Positions 1 through 9,322 of a stretch of 64,000 nt of DNA are shown here, piece after piece. Source of the stretch: DASQZK01 sp963732905 (lineage in GTDB: Bacteria; Bacteroidota; Bacteroidia; Bacteroidales; GCA-2748055); the NCBI GenBank assembly GCA_963732905.1, contig CAVTBM010000007.1, forward strand, positions 62,001 through 126,000. Reading direction: 5' to 3'. The position numbers were made by a program, and so were the translations under genes. How positions within the stretch are numbered: the first letter of the stretch is position 1; every line of letters begins with the position of its first letter. The notes beneath the pieces were generated by a model. That model did no database searches. It worked only from the letters and a program-made list of their open reading frames with translations, and was not told where the DNA came from.

Positions 1-775
1 CATTGGGTTCCAGCCGCAATCCTTCAAAGGCTGCGTAAAAGTCAGCCATTGAGGGAAGGATAAAAGTTTCGGCGGGGAAGGAAAACCTGGTTTTAAAGCT
101 TTCCAGGACAGGGAAGAACGTGTGGCCGGCAATTGCGGGGAAGCAGCCGGTCTCCAGTCCGAGGTAATCGACCACTCCGGCAGCATAATGTTTATCATAC
201 TGATGGACCATACTGACCTGTGAACTGAAATGTGTAAACAGTGATCCCGTCAGAACGGCAAAAACAGCATCTCCTGCCTGCACATAAACCGATTTTCCAT
301 GGACCTGACGGTCCTTCTTCCCGAGAAGTTTTGTAAGCAGCCAGTTTGTGCCGGGAGGAATGAACGTTCCTGTTGATCCCTGAATAATTTCAGAAGTCAT
401 GAGATCCCTGAATTCACCCAGGGCATCTTTACAACTGCTGTCCATCCATACCGGGAACAGATTTTCTTTTACCCTGCCGTTATCTTTGTCCCATTCAAGC
501 AAACTGGATACATGGCTGCAGATGCCGAGGTACAATTTCAGAGGCTTCAATTCTTTGATTTGGGAAGCCAGGTTTGCAAACAGGCTGAAGCAGGCGTCCA
601 GTGTTTTCGTGAAATCTGAGAGCACAACGCCGCCGGGCCTATAGATAAAGGCATTTTCAATGCTTCCCGCATGGATGATCCGACTGCTTCCGGCTGGATG
701 ATAAAGGGCCAGCTTGACGTTTGAACTGCCGATGTCCAGGGCGGCAAATACGATATTTTCCTTTGAGCTGCTCAA
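1..775 (-). CDS. FGGY-family carbohydrate kinase (partial, C-terminus beyond window)
   Basis: Probably phosphorylates a sugar or sugar alcohol in the cytoplasm using ATP. About 258 N-terminal residues are present and the gene runs off the left edge. The N-terminus has the FGGY/actin-fold phosphate-binding signature (ALDIGSSNVKLAL), followed about 100 residues later by VWMDSSC, where FGGY kinases carry their conserved W-x-D substrate loop. No ATG is available at the right place. The best start is a TTG at 773-775 that overlaps the stop codon of the upstream dehydrogenase (ATTGA overlap), with AAAGGA just before it. The kinase is the last visible gene of a six-gene minus-strand operon and would act on the product of the dehydrogenases above it. 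Substrate is not decidable; rhamnulo-, fuculo- or xylulokinase are all possible. Confidence 0.82.
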   Translation of the reverse strand, partial: MSSSKENIVFAALDIGSSNVKLALYHPAGSSRIIHAGSIENAFIYRPGGVVLSDFTKTLDACFSLFANLASQIKELKPLKLYLGICSHVSSLLEWDKDNGRVKENLFPVWMDSSCKDALGEFRDLMTSEIIQGSTGTFIPPGTNWLLTKLLGKKDRQVHGKSVYVQAGDAVFAVLTGSLFTHFSSQVSMVHQYDKHYAAGVVDYLGLETGCFPAIAGHTFFPVLESFKTRFSFPAETFILPSMADFYAAFEGLRLEPN

Positions 776-1929
776 TTTCCTTTGACTTTGTATTGTTCCA
801 TAAGGATGGCATAGAGGGGTTCACCCGGAGATAACTGACAGACCTGCTCCAGTACCGGGCCGGGGCCTTCCTTCTCAATCCGTTCAGAGATCCGGATTTT
901 TCCTGGCTTATCCCGGAACTCAAAAGCCGCCTGCAAGCCCTGTATTATGCCTGATGGATAAATGCCATGTTTCAATGCCAGCAATGCGGGACCTGTCAGC
1001 CGGTCTTTCCTGGACAGTTTTCTTACCGGGTCAGCGCCGTTCCTTTCGATAGGGTCATCCATTTCATGATCACGGAATTTGGTGAATGCCGACTCCACCC
1101 AACCGGCCTGTTCGGCGGGATCAAAACCGTATTCGGCGACAAGGGCGGCGGAGGATTCCTCTGCGGCCTTGCGGGCAATCTTATCGATAGCCGGATCACC
1201 GGCGGCTTCATACAGCCATGAGTAACCCTTCAGCGCTCCAAGATAGGTGATAACTGCATTGATACAATTATAGGTATAAATCTTCCTTTCCAGCTGATTC
1301 CCGAAATGGGCCAGAGGTTTCAGACCATAGAGGGCAGGTTTTTTCCCCCTGAAAGCTTCCGCGTCACAGGGCAGATCAAACAGGTTCTGCGCGGTAATGG
1401 TGATGCCGTTATCGCTACCCGGTGATTCCAGGCATGTCTTAAGTACCATTGCCTCCACCACACCGGTCTTTTCGGAAATCCAGGAAGTAAATTCCCCGCC
1501 GGCATTTTGAAGAATGGCATTTTTTAAGGTTGAAGCCGCCTGGTTATAATTTTCGCAGGTGATGATGTTCAGGTAGGATTCCGGGTTGTGCCGGTTTCTC
1601 TCTTCCAGGGCAGTTGCGATACGGCTTGATAATTCCGGAAAGTTGTTCCCAAAAACGGCGGTAAAGGCAATTTCTGCAACAGAAAACCATGTATGCCATG
1701 CCGGATCGTCGACATGATACACACCGCCCGGGAAGACACTGCAATCCATACTGCTGTTGCCCGCGATATGGATGGCAAATTTGCCGTCCTTTCTCAGTTT
1801 TTCGATACGGTCTGCGTCCTTATCGACCAGGATGACCGGGTATCCGCTGAGATGGGCCAGGTGTGCGGCAAAACCCAGGCCGGTCTTGCCGGCGCCAAAA
1901 ATGATTACAGGTGGTTGTTTCTTTTCCAT
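772..1929 (-). CDS. Mannitol-1-phosphate 5-dehydrogenase-like polyol dehydrogenase
   Basis: NAD-dependent oxidoreductase of the mannitol dehydrogenase family, 385 residues, close to the usual length of MtlD-type enzymes. The N-terminus has a Rossmann nucleotide-binding loop (FGAGKTGLGFAAHLA, about residues 11-25) followed by an acidic residue at the end of the second strand (VDKDADR), which favours NAD over NADP. The C-terminal half is helical, as expected for the substrate domain. It lies between an SDR gene and a sugar kinase, separated from the SDR by about 20 bases and overlapping the kinase start. This suggests interconversion of a polyol (phosphate) and a ketose (phosphate). The loop departs from the usual GNIGRGF form, so the true substrate may not be mannitol 1-phosphate. 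Cytoplasmic; no signal peptide. Confidence 0.8.
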   Translation of the reverse strand: MEKKQPPVIIFGAGKTGLGFAAHLAHLSGYPVILVDKDADRIEKLRKDGKFAIHIAGNSSMDCSVFPGGVYHVDDPAWHTWFSVAEIAFTAVFGNNFPELSSRIATALEERNRHNPESYLNIITCENYNQAASTLKNAILQNAGGEFTSWISEKTGVVEAMVLKTCLESPGSDNGITITAQNLFDLPCDAEAFRGKKPALYGLKPLAHFGNQLERKIYTYNCINAVITYLGALKGYSWLYEAAGDPAIDKIARKAAEESSAALVAEYGFDPAEQAGWVESAFTKFRDHEMDDPIERNGADPVRKLSRKDRLTGPALLALKHGIYPSGIIQGLQAAFEFRDKPGKIRISERIEKEGPGPVLEQVCQLSPGEPLYAILMEQYKVKGN

Positions 1930-1949
1930 AGTGAAATTTATTCCGGTCT

Positions 1950-2723
1950 TCAGGTCGACAGATCAGGATCCAGGGCAAAGCCACCGTCATATCTGACAAG
2001 GCTGCCGGTCATATAGGAGGACATCCGGGATGCGAGGAAATAGCTGAGGTTGGCAGCCTCGGAAGGATCCCCGGCCCGCTTCATGGGAACGGTTACGGCG
2101 GCCTGTTGGCTGATCTGTTCGCTGGAATAAAACTGTCGCTCACCCTCAGTATCAAACCAGCCCAGCACGACACCGTTTACCCTGATGTTATCTTTTGCCA
2201 CAGCCCTGGCGATATGCCGTACCATGTGGTTCAGGGCAGCCTTTGATAGAGCATAGGCAAATGCCGTCGGGTTTACAAATTCACCCTGGTTGGAGCTGTG
2301 GATAATAATTTTACCAGGTATGGAGAGTGACCTGCACTGATCGGTAAACATCCTGGAAAGGAGAAAATTCCCGATGATATTTACTTCAAATGTTCGCCTG
2401 AGGAGTTCAGCATCCGTTTCGTCGAAGGTAAATTTCTTCTGGTAGGCGGCGTTGAGGATCAGAACTTCGGGATGGATACCGTCGGCATTGGCTTCTGCCC
2501 ATATACGTCGCACATCATCTTCAAGTCCCATGTCACCTTTAATTAGCAGGGCTTTGCCGCCCGCTTCTTCCGCTTTTTTTTTCGTTTCTGCGGCTTCTTT
2601 GGTTGCCGACAAATAGTTCAGGGCAATGATCGCTCCGTCCTGAGCAAACCTCAGAGCGCAGGCTTTCCCGATGCCCTTGCCGGCACCTGTGATCAGAATT
2701 TTCTTATTATTGAATTCGCCCAT
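1950..2723 (-). CDS. Short-chain dehydrogenase/reductase (SDR)
   Basis: Classical SDR of 257 residues. It has the TGxxxGIG cofactor loop (ITGAGKGIGKACALR, residues 10-24), the NAA structural motif (LNAAYQKK, near residue 90), an active-site Ser in HSSNQGE and the Tyr-x-x-x-Lys pair (YALSKAAL, near residue 155). The C-terminus ends in the typical YDGG motif (VRYDGGFALD). It probably oxidises or reduces a sugar or polyol with NAD(P). It sits in a dehydrogenase-rich operon, 18 bases downstream of a zinc dehydrogenase. The substrate cannot be read from sequence; glucose-1-dehydrogenase-like or ketoacyl-reductase-like proteins look similar. Confidence 0.88.
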   Translation of the reverse strand: MGEFNNKKILITGAGKGIGKACALRFAQDGAIIALNYLSATKEAAETKKKAEEAGGKALLIKGDMGLEDDVRRIWAEANADGIHPEVLILNAAYQKKFTFDETDAELLRRTFEVNIIGNFLLSRMFTDQCRSLSIPGKIIIHSSNQGEFVNPTAFAYALSKAALNHMVRHIARAVAKDNIRVNGVVLGWFDTEGERQFYSSEQISQQAAVTVPMKRAGDPSEAANLSYFLASRMSSYMTGSLVRYDGGFALDPDLST

Positions 2724-2741
2724 ATCAGGAATTTTAGAAAA

Positions 2742-3779
2742 TTATGTATGCAGAACAGCCTTTATCGCTTCTCTTTGTTCCAGTTTACGGTAGGCCTCCA
2801 TCCAGTCTTCGAGGGGCACCCTGCAGGTAATAACCCGGTCAATTTTCCCTCCGTTCCGTTCAAGAACACCCATCGCCTTTATCCAGGAATCGTGAGAGGA
2901 TGTGGCAGAAAAGATCATCTCAATCACATTCAAAACGGCCGTGTTGAATGAAAACGGGATGAGATCATTATTCGCGATCCCGAGAGCGATGAATTTCCCG
3001 CCCTTTCGCACCAGTCCGAGCCCCTGGTTAATAGCGTCGGCCGACCCGGAACAGTCGATGACACAATCGGCTTTCCATCCGTTATTCATCTCAAGGACGG
3101 CAGCTTCGATATCCGCTCCGAAAGGCAAAACCCCGGTGGCACCTGTCTCTCTTGCAAGCTTCAGCCTTTCGGTTCCGTTCGATGTCGGGGTGACACAGAG
3201 GATATTCCTGACACCGTGATCGAGCAGGGTAATCAGGGTGAAAAGTCCGATGGATCCCATACCGTAGATGACCGTGAAATCGTCTTTGCTGATCTTTCCT
3301 CTTTCCAGGCATCCGTAAATGCATATTGCAAAAGGCTCGGCCATGGCGGCAACATCCATCGAAACGGAATCCGGTACTTTATGCAGACAAAATTCAGGCT
3401 GAACGGTAAATTCAGTATAAATGCCCTGGGACTTCCATCCCGGTGGTTGTTTGTCGGGGCACAGTTCGTAATGACCTGATCGGCAGGCTTTACATTTCAT
3501 GCAGGCTCCTTTGGCAAGTTCACATACCACCCTGTCACCGGTTTTAAGCCGGTTTCCGGTACCCTTTCCCAGGTCAACGATGGTTCCGCTGAATTCGTGA
3601 CCCACGATATTACCATCGGGCATTTCCATACTTCCGTGCAGAACATGAACGTCTGAGGTACAAACGCCAATGGAGCTGATATGGATCAGTACATCGGTGT
3701 CTTCCGTAACCCCGGGTTTTTCCGTATCCACAAGACGGAAATGAACCCCGCCTTCCGAATATTTTCTGACTGCTTTCAT
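2742..3779 (-). CDS. Zinc-dependent alcohol/polyol dehydrogenase (MDR family)
   Basis: Medium-chain dehydrogenase of about 345 residues, similar to sorbitol/threonine dehydrogenases. Catalytic zinc ligands are visible as the Cys in GVCTSDVH and the His-Glu of GHEFSG. The structural zinc site is complete (Cys residues in ELAKGACMKCKACRSGHYELC). A Rossmann loop (VIYGMGSIGLFT) follows. The chosen start is ATG at 3779 (MKAVRKYS), the normal N-terminus for this family. An in-frame ATG at 3806 would overlap the upstream SDR stop and add nine residues, so the start is not certain. It probably oxidises a secondary alcohol of a sugar or polyol with NAD(P)+. The operon setting with two SDRs, an MtlD-like enzyme and a kinase supports a catabolic role. 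Confidence 0.88.
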   Translation of the reverse strand: MKAVRKYSEGGVHFRLVDTEKPGVTEDTDVLIHISSIGVCTSDVHVLHGSMEMPDGNIVGHEFSGTIVDLGKGTGNRLKTGDRVVCELAKGACMKCKACRSGHYELCPDKQPPGWKSQGIYTEFTVQPEFCLHKVPDSVSMDVAAMAEPFAICIYGCLERGKISKDDFTVIYGMGSIGLFTLITLLDHGVRNILCVTPTSNGTERLKLARETGATGVLPFGADIEAAVLEMNNGWKADCVIDCSGSADAINQGLGLVRKGGKFIALGIANNDLIPFSFNTAVLNVIEMIFSATSSHDSWIKAMGVLERNGGKIDRVITCRVPLEDWMEAYRKLEQREAIKAVLHT

Positions 3780-3796
3780 AAACGTTTTATTCAGGG

Positions 3797-4504
3797 TTAT
3801 TTCCATTCCTCAAAAAATGCTGGTTGTGCCAGCAATTGCACATGACCATTCTCCGGGGCGGCCAGCATAAACATGATAGATCCGGCGATATCTTCCGGAC
3901 TCATCATTTTATCCTGGTCTGGTGTATTCGCACTACGATGCAGTTCGGTGAGCGTCGAGCCCGGGCAGATGCAGCCCACCCTGATGCCATATTTTTTCAA
4001 TTCAAGGTGAAGGTTCCTGGAAAGGCCGACGATGGCCCACTTGCTCGACATATATGCCGAAGCACCGGGCATGCCCGATTTGAGTCCCGACATACTGGCG
4101 ACATTGATGATGATGCCATTTTCCTGAATTTTCATCTGCCGGGCAACTGCCTGGGTGACCAGAAACGTGCCCTTCACATTGACATCGTATATTAGATCCC
4201 AGAAGTCACTGTCCATCTCAAAAAAATCCTTCCAGAGTGATACACCTGCCGAATTCACCAGCATGTCGATATGTCCTGCTTCCGCACAGAATTTTTCAAC
4301 CACCCGGCTTACCTGTTCTTCCGATCTTATATCAGCAGGGTAACATAAAATATCTTCCGGCATGTTCTCAAATGCCTTATTGCTGATGTCCGTAACTCCG
4401 ACAATAGCCCCGTTTTTGTTCATCCCTACGGCGAGTGCTTTTCCTATTCCACTGCCTCCCCCGGTGATAAGGATGGTTTTATTTTTAAATTCATCGAAGA
4501 TCAT
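3797..4504 (-). CDS. Short-chain dehydrogenase/reductase (SDR)
   Basis: Second SDR of the operon, about 235 residues. It shows TGGGSGIGKALAVGM (cofactor loop), NSAG (structural motif), NVASMSG (active-site Ser) and YMSSKWA (catalytic Tyr-x-x-x-Lys). The C-terminus is short and lacks the usual YDGG ending. I chose ATG at 4504, 12 bases after the symporter stop; the longer version would start on TTG at 4522 inside the end of the symporter gene. It is not a close duplicate of the other SDR in this operon, so the two probably act on different intermediates. Confidence 0.87.
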   Translation of the reverse strand: MIFDEFKNKTILITGGGSGIGKALAVGMNKNGAIVGVTDISNKAFENMPEDILCYPADIRSEEQVSRVVEKFCAEAGHIDMLVNSAGVSLWKDFFEMDSDFWDLIYDVNVKGTFLVTQAVARQMKIQENGIIINVASMSGLKSGMPGASAYMSSKWAIVGLSRNLHLELKKYGIRVGCICPGSTLTELHRSANTPDQDKMMSPEDIAGSIMFMLAAPENGHVQLLAQPAFFEEWK

Positions 4505-4515
4505 TTTTTTATTTT

Positions 4516-6090
4516 TTACCAAAAGATAATATATAAAACGGTAAGAATGGAACAGATCCCGATAGCTCCGACATTAAATGCCACGGTGGTATGGAAAATG
4601 CCTTTTTCCAATTTTACCAGTCTGTTCTGTTTTGGGGAATTTTCCCAGAGTGATATGGTAACGACGACGGCAATCAGGATAAAAAAAACGATAACCTCGC
4701 GGTTCATAAAAGCCATGGAAGGAAACCAGAACTTCAGCAGGGCGGTTAGGGGTAAAGTAATGATGGCTGCCCAGAGGACGGAATTTGAAGTTGCTTTTTT
4801 CCAGAAAAAGCCAACTCCGAATATCAGCACTACTACCGGGCTCACCCATGAGGAATATTCCTGGATAAACTGGAAAGCCTGGTCGAGGTTCCCGAGCAAC
4901 GGTTTGGCGACGAGAGTTGCGATCAGCAGTGCAGTTGCGCTTGTTATCCTCCCGGCTCTGACCAGGTGTTTATTACCGGGTTTGTTCCTGAAAAACTGGG
5001 TATAGATATCCATGGTGAAGATCGTAGCCGTACTGTTGGTCACGGAGCTGAGTGAGCTCACGATGGCTGCGAACAGTGCGGCGATGGCTGCACCCTTGAA
5101 GCCCGCCGGTACGAAGCTCGCCAGTAGCCAGGGATAGGCCTTGTCGGGAGGGTGAATATCCTTGTTTAATACAAAGGCTATTATTCCCGGCACCACGACA
5201 ATAAAGGGCATCAGGATTTTAAGGTAGCCGGCGAAAATGGTCCCGTGCTGGGCAGCCTTAAGACTTTTCGCGGCAAAGGCTTTTTGTGTGACATACTGGC
5301 TGAATCCGAAGTACGCCAAGTTCCCCAGCCACATTCCGCCGACCAGGACGGCGATACCCGGTAGCAGGTGATAGTAGGGATTCGATCGTTCCAGGATCAT
5401 GTTGAATTTTGCAGGTGCCATCAGGTACAGGTCATGCATACCTTGCAGGATGCTTCCATTCCCGGAGACATGCCTGAGGGAAAGGATGGTTGTCAGGATA
5501 CCGCCTCCGACAAGAAAAATCACGTGAATGGAATCGGTCCAGGCGACAGACATCAGTCCCCCGTAGATGGAGTAAATCGCGGTGAACAACGCAAGGATGA
5601 TGATGGCGTTAATAAGTTTTATACCCAGGACGGTATGTATAAACAGGGCTCCGAGGTACAGGATAGACGTAAGGTTCACAAAGACATAGAGAAGAATCCA
5701 GAATACGGCCAGGCTCGTTTTCACCCTGTTGTCAAACCTCAGGTCAAGAAACTGGGGCATGGTAAAAACATTGTTCTTCAGGTAGACCGGGAGGAGGAAT
5801 TTGCCGACGAGGATGAGGGTTATGCCACCCATCCACTCATAGCTGGCCATAGCCAGGCCGATTTCATAACCCGAACCGGTCATACCGATAAACTGTTCGG
5901 CGGAGATGTTGGCGGCGATCAGCGACGCCCCGACAGCCCACCAGGGAAGCGATTTACCGGCCAGAAAATAATCTTCTGTTGTACGCTCATGTCCCTTCTT
6001 TTCTCTTGCAACATAATAGCCAATGGAGACTACCAGGATACAATATAAGCCGAAAACCAGGATATCAATAGAAGTAAACATCTCATTCAT
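4516..6090 (-). CDS. Sodium:solute symporter (SSS/SGLT family)
   Basis: Inner-membrane Na+-coupled transporter of about 524 residues with 13-14 hydrophobic segments. Family signatures visible include a first helix followed by DYFLAGKSLPWWAVGASLIAANISAEQFIGM, split here as the DYFLAGKSLPWW motif and the unwound-helix AANISAEQFIG motif typical of sugar-transporting SSS proteins, plus SVTNSTATIFTMDIY in the middle of the protein. The longer reading frame upstream begins on TTG and is not membrane-like, so ATG at 6090 (MNEMFTSID) is preferred. It is the first gene of the minus-strand catabolic operon and would supply its substrate, probably a monosaccharide or polyol. Confidence 0.9.
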   Translation of the reverse strand: MNEMFTSIDILVFGLYCILVVSIGYYVAREKKGHERTTEDYFLAGKSLPWWAVGASLIAANISAEQFIGMTGSGYEIGLAMASYEWMGGITLILVGKFLLPVYLKNNVFTMPQFLDLRFDNRVKTSLAVFWILLYVFVNLTSILYLGALFIHTVLGIKLINAIIILALFTAIYSIYGGLMSVAWTDSIHVIFLVGGGILTTILSLRHVSGNGSILQGMHDLYLMAPAKFNMILERSNPYYHLLPGIAVLVGGMWLGNLAYFGFSQYVTQKAFAAKSLKAAQHGTIFAGYLKILMPFIVVVPGIIAFVLNKDIHPPDKAYPWLLASFVPAGFKGAAIAALFAAIVSSLSSVTNSTATIFTMDIYTQFFRNKPGNKHLVRAGRITSATALLIATLVAKPLLGNLDQAFQFIQEYSSWVSPVVVLIFGVGFFWKKATSNSVLWAAIITLPLTALLKFWFPSMAFMNREVIVFFILIAVVVTISLWENSPKQNRLVKLEKGIFHTTVAFNVGAIGICSILTVLYIIFW

Positions 6091-6188
6091 AAGGCTTGAT
6101 CTGGAATTACACACCTTTCCCAAAAGGTTCGCCCGCAGCAATGGTTACCGGCTCGGTGTAGTTCAGGGAAATTATCTCCTAAAATAAA

Positions 6189-6218
6189 CGAATATACAAA
6201 ACAGGAACAAACCGGCAA
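6189..6218 (-). promoter_or_regulatory. Candidate Bacteroidota-type promoter of the symporter operon
   Basis: On the minus strand TTG is followed by 19 bases and then TATATTCG, close to the Bacteroidota sigma consensus TTTG / TAnnTTTG. It lies about 100 bases upstream of the symporter start. Found by eye only. Confidence 0.35.
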
Positions 6219-6407
6219 TGAAATTTATTACGGATATGTTGGAAATTGGAAACGGGTGATCCAGACATTTAACAGGGTTCCCGGCTTTTGCTAATTTGCA
6301 GCCCGGGCTCACCCACTGATCTGAGTGGGAGGACCCCTCAATTGCATCCGGCTCTGCAACAATCATCTTTCAAGACTTGTCAATTCTTGTGAAGGGTCAT
6401 AAATCCG

Positions 6408-6599
6408 CTACATGCTATGGATCCTGAGGAGTCTGTTGATTGCCTCCAGATAATAGTAGTCTGTATAGATCATCGGCACATCCAGGTCAATTCCGGCCGG
6501 TTTAAACACAACGCTGTGTTTTAGCAGAAAACCGCCATTTTCGTCTGTTTTTCCAAACCAATAAATGCATTCTCTCTGAATGATTTTTTCATCCGACAT
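6408..6599 (-). pseudogene. GH88-like C-terminal remnant (unsaturated glucuronyl hydrolase)
   Basis: A 63-residue reading frame whose last 35 residues (LLKHSVVFKPAGIDLD, then VPMIYTDYYYLEAINRLL) match the conserved C-terminal end of GH88 unsaturated glucuronyl hydrolases, where (I/Y)xGDYYFLEAL closes the (alpha/alpha)6 barrel. Full-length enzymes are about 380 residues, and the catalytic aspartates lie in the missing part. The frame begins right after the GH116 stop, so the rest has been deleted rather than frameshifted. It is unlikely to be functional. It suggests that the locus once included an enzyme acting on lyase-generated unsaturated uronic acids. The match is from memory of the family motif. 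Confidence 0.6.
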
Positions 6600-6610
6600 G
6601 AAAATTTCAA

Positions 6611-9322
6611 CTATTTTAGATGAGCATTTTGCGGCATTCCTGCCATTTTATCATTGGCAACTACTTCAAATTCTGCATTTTCACCTTCTTTAAAAACTCT
6701 GTGTTCAAGGTTGAGTCTCCCAAATCCTTGTAAAGTGAATTCATTTAATTCGAGGCTCCCGGTACCAAGGGTCATAATTACTGTTTTCTTAGTTTTTCCC
6801 TCACCGATTTCCACAGAGCCAAATTGATATCCATTAGACCAGAAATATTTACCAGGTCGGCTGTTAAACGTCATACTCTTTTGCACTGCAGAGTAATGGA
6901 ATCCCGTATAGGCGAGGATTCCCGCCCATGAGGCCATGGCTCTTGCATATCTGTGACCGTATTCGAGTTCATCAAACGGATTTCTTTTGTAACCATTGTA
7001 ACGGTCGCGGATAGCCTTATATACTTTTAAACCTGCTTCAATTTGTCCTTCGTAGATCATATTGGCTGCCGTAGAGTATTCAAATCCCGACATCACTTCA
7101 GTATAATAAGGGAACGGGAAATCAAGCAAATCTCCATGCGGATAAGATGCCATGATCAAACCTGACTCGTGATTCAATGCAAAGCTTCTGAAGGTATTGA
7201 TTTGATTATTAAAGTTTGTAACATAATTGTATTTCATGATACTTTGTAAGGTAGTGGCGACATGGCTGCTGTCCAGAATATAGCCCAGGCCGGCGGTATG
7301 GGAAAGGTACTGTCCTACCAGCTGATCGACCAGGCATCCTTTTCCAAGTTGAGCTACTTTGCTGTAACCTTCAGGAATAATCTGCTCATAATATTCTCCG
7401 TTAAAGAGATTCTGATCAACCCATTTTCTACCATGCTCATATAAGTTATGGCATTCTGAAGCAAATGCCGTATCATTCAGGTAGTCTGCCATTTCTTCAG
7501 ATGCATGAAGAGCTCCCAGGTACCAGCCAGACATCTGGGGATTAGGGCCATAATATTCAATATCCATGGTATTGTGCTGAGGGCCCTCCATGACGCCATC
7601 CTTATTGGGATCCCAAATCCCGGCCCATGCAAAACTCATTGCTTTTTTAATGTTTGGCCACATTTCCCTGAGGTCCTGATCATTCCCTGATAATTGCCAG
7701 TCACGGTATACTTTAATAATAGTTCCCATCTGGCCATCAGCCGCCCATTCCTTAAAACTCCTGGCTTTTTCCTTAAGCGGAAGGCCGACCCTTGAACTCA
7801 TGGCTCCATTGGAATCTGTTGCAAACATGAATTCAATTCTCCTGAATTTCATTGCCAGATCACCGAATAGAAAAGGGACTGCAGATTCATAATTCCAAAC
7901 ATGGGTGCATGTTCCGAATCCCCATCCCGAACTTCTATCCATTCCGATCTTTGTTCCGGAAATACTTCCGGTTCCCTCGAAACCGAAAGGATAGCCATCT
8001 TCTGTCCTGAATACGGTCTGGCATCTGAAATTTGTGGTATTGAAAAGGGCAGCTTCTTTTAGAACGTCCGGGACATCGCTTTCACAGAATAATCTTACAA
8101 AGCGAAGTGTCTTGTTTTCAAGATTATTCAAATTACCGGATACATACTCTGCTACTTTCCACGCATCTGGTTGTTTAGTGGTATAATAGTTTCCAACTAT
8201 TTCACTGGTACCAAATGAAGAATACCTGTTTAAGCCATGATCCCAGCCTCTTCGGTTGGGGAAATGCCAGGTTATCAGAAATACAAAACTTTTTTCTTCA
8301 CCGGGCTTTAATATTTTTTTTACGGCCAGAGTAGCCGGTGGCGTTGAAAGAGCATATCTATCTTTGTTTCTTAATGAATTTTTTGTTGCGACAGATCCAG
8401 AATCCTCTTCAAAACCATAATCGTTTAATTCACCATCTTCAGAAAAATCATCGATAAATTCACGAAAATTCCAGTTCCACGCCAGCTTCGCCCAGGATCT
8501 CCTGAAGGTTATTCCCGAATCGGATGTTGTTGTAAGCGCCATATTACCCCAGTTCACTGATGAGGTATCCACACCGTTTGAATACATGTATAGTCCGTTG
8601 ACCTTTTTTCCATGCCGGTATTGATTTTCATTTTCATCAGGACTTCCGCCCCATCCGTCGACACCAATGAAATTTGGGATCATCCCGCAAATGGATACCG
8701 TTATACTCTCCTTTGTCGGGTTTTTTACTTTGTACCTGAGTATAGCCACAGGTAAGCTGCTATTATCTACATCGCCTGGAATGAAAGGGTTAAATGCTTC
8801 CAGTTTGACAACTAAAGGAACATCAGGATGTTTAAACAGTACCTGGGCCATGGGATAAGCCGCCTTAAATTCCGTTTCTTCAAATCTGGGGAAACCGGCA
8901 TTGAATACATCACAACCCCAATCACCATCGTATTTATCCTCCGCTACAGGTCCTTCAAGAAGTTTTATTTCTCCACGACTCTCACCTGCTTTTTTATAAT
9001 ACAGGGCAAAAAAGGGAGCATTGGCAATGGTTGGTTCAACCAGCTTGAAAGCGGGTGACCATCCAATCGCTCCGCGGTTTTCCAGCTCCCAGTCCCTTAA
9101 GTCTCCCCTGCCACCAAGGGAAACCGTACCTGTACCGATTCCGCCGAGAGGCATGGCTACTTTATCCAGATACTTACCCTCATAGGTTTTTAAAACCGGC
9201 CATCCGGTCTGAACGGTTGATGTAACCTCTTTTATATTTGAAGGCTTATTATTGTTGGATTCACAAGCATAACCAAAGATGAATACCAGGATCCATGCTG
9301 CATATATAATCTTTACTTTCAT
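6611..9322 (-). CDS. GH116 glycoside hydrolase, lipoprotein (beta-glucosidase/GBA2-like)
   Basis: Predicted outer-membrane or periplasmic lipoprotein of 903 residues (signal MKVKIIYAAWILVFIFGYAC with lipobox Cys20). The N-terminal beta-sandwich starts with the GH116 hallmark PLGGIGTGTVSLGG (about residues 58-71). The C-terminal (alpha/alpha)6 domain holds WNYESA, with Glu479 as candidate nucleophile, and NTMDIEYYG, with Asp587 as candidate acid/base; assignment is by comparison with TxGH116 and human GBA2 motifs from memory. Known GH116 enzymes are retaining beta-glucosidases, beta-xylosidases or beta-N-acetylglucosaminidases. It lies downstream of a FucP-type transporter, about 200 bases away. 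A second GH116 is encoded in the plus-strand PUL, which carries the same motifs with the same 108-residue spacing. Confidence 0.9.
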   Translation of the reverse strand: MKVKIIYAAWILVFIFGYACESNNNKPSNIKEVTSTVQTGWPVLKTYEGKYLDKVAMPLGGIGTGTVSLGGRGDLRDWELENRGAIGWSPAFKLVEPTIANAPFFALYYKKAGESRGEIKLLEGPVAEDKYDGDWGCDVFNAGFPRFEETEFKAAYPMAQVLFKHPDVPLVVKLEAFNPFIPGDVDNSSLPVAILRYKVKNPTKESITVSICGMIPNFIGVDGWGGSPDENENQYRHGKKVNGLYMYSNGVDTSSVNWGNMALTTTSDSGITFRRSWAKLAWNWNFREFIDDFSEDGELNDYGFEEDSGSVATKNSLRNKDRYALSTPPATLAVKKILKPGEEKSFVFLITWHFPNRRGWDHGLNRYSSFGTSEIVGNYYTTKQPDAWKVAEYVSGNLNNLENKTLRFVRLFCESDVPDVLKEAALFNTTNFRCQTVFRTEDGYPFGFEGTGSISGTKIGMDRSSGWGFGTCTHVWNYESAVPFLFGDLAMKFRRIEFMFATDSNGAMSSRVGLPLKEKARSFKEWAADGQMGTIIKVYRDWQLSGNDQDLREMWPNIKKAMSFAWAGIWDPNKDGVMEGPQHNTMDIEYYGPNPQMSGWYLGALHASEEMADYLNDTAFASECHNLYEHGRKWVDQNLFNGEYYEQIIPEGYSKVAQLGKGCLVDQLVGQYLSHTAGLGYILDSSHVATTLQSIMKYNYVTNFNNQINTFRSFALNHESGLIMASYPHGDLLDFPFPYYTEVMSGFEYSTAANMIYEGQIEAGLKVYKAIRDRYNGYKRNPFDELEYGHRYARAMASWAGILAYTGFHYSAVQKSMTFNSRPGKYFWSNGYQFGSVEIGEGKTKKTVIMTLGTGSLELNEFTLQGFGRLNLEHRVFKEGENAEFEVVANDKMAGMPQNAHLK

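Noticed and set aside
967..2016. Plus-strand frames of 84-107 residues over the MtlD-like gene.
   Set aside because: Shadows of the minus-strand dehydrogenase; no start context or domain.
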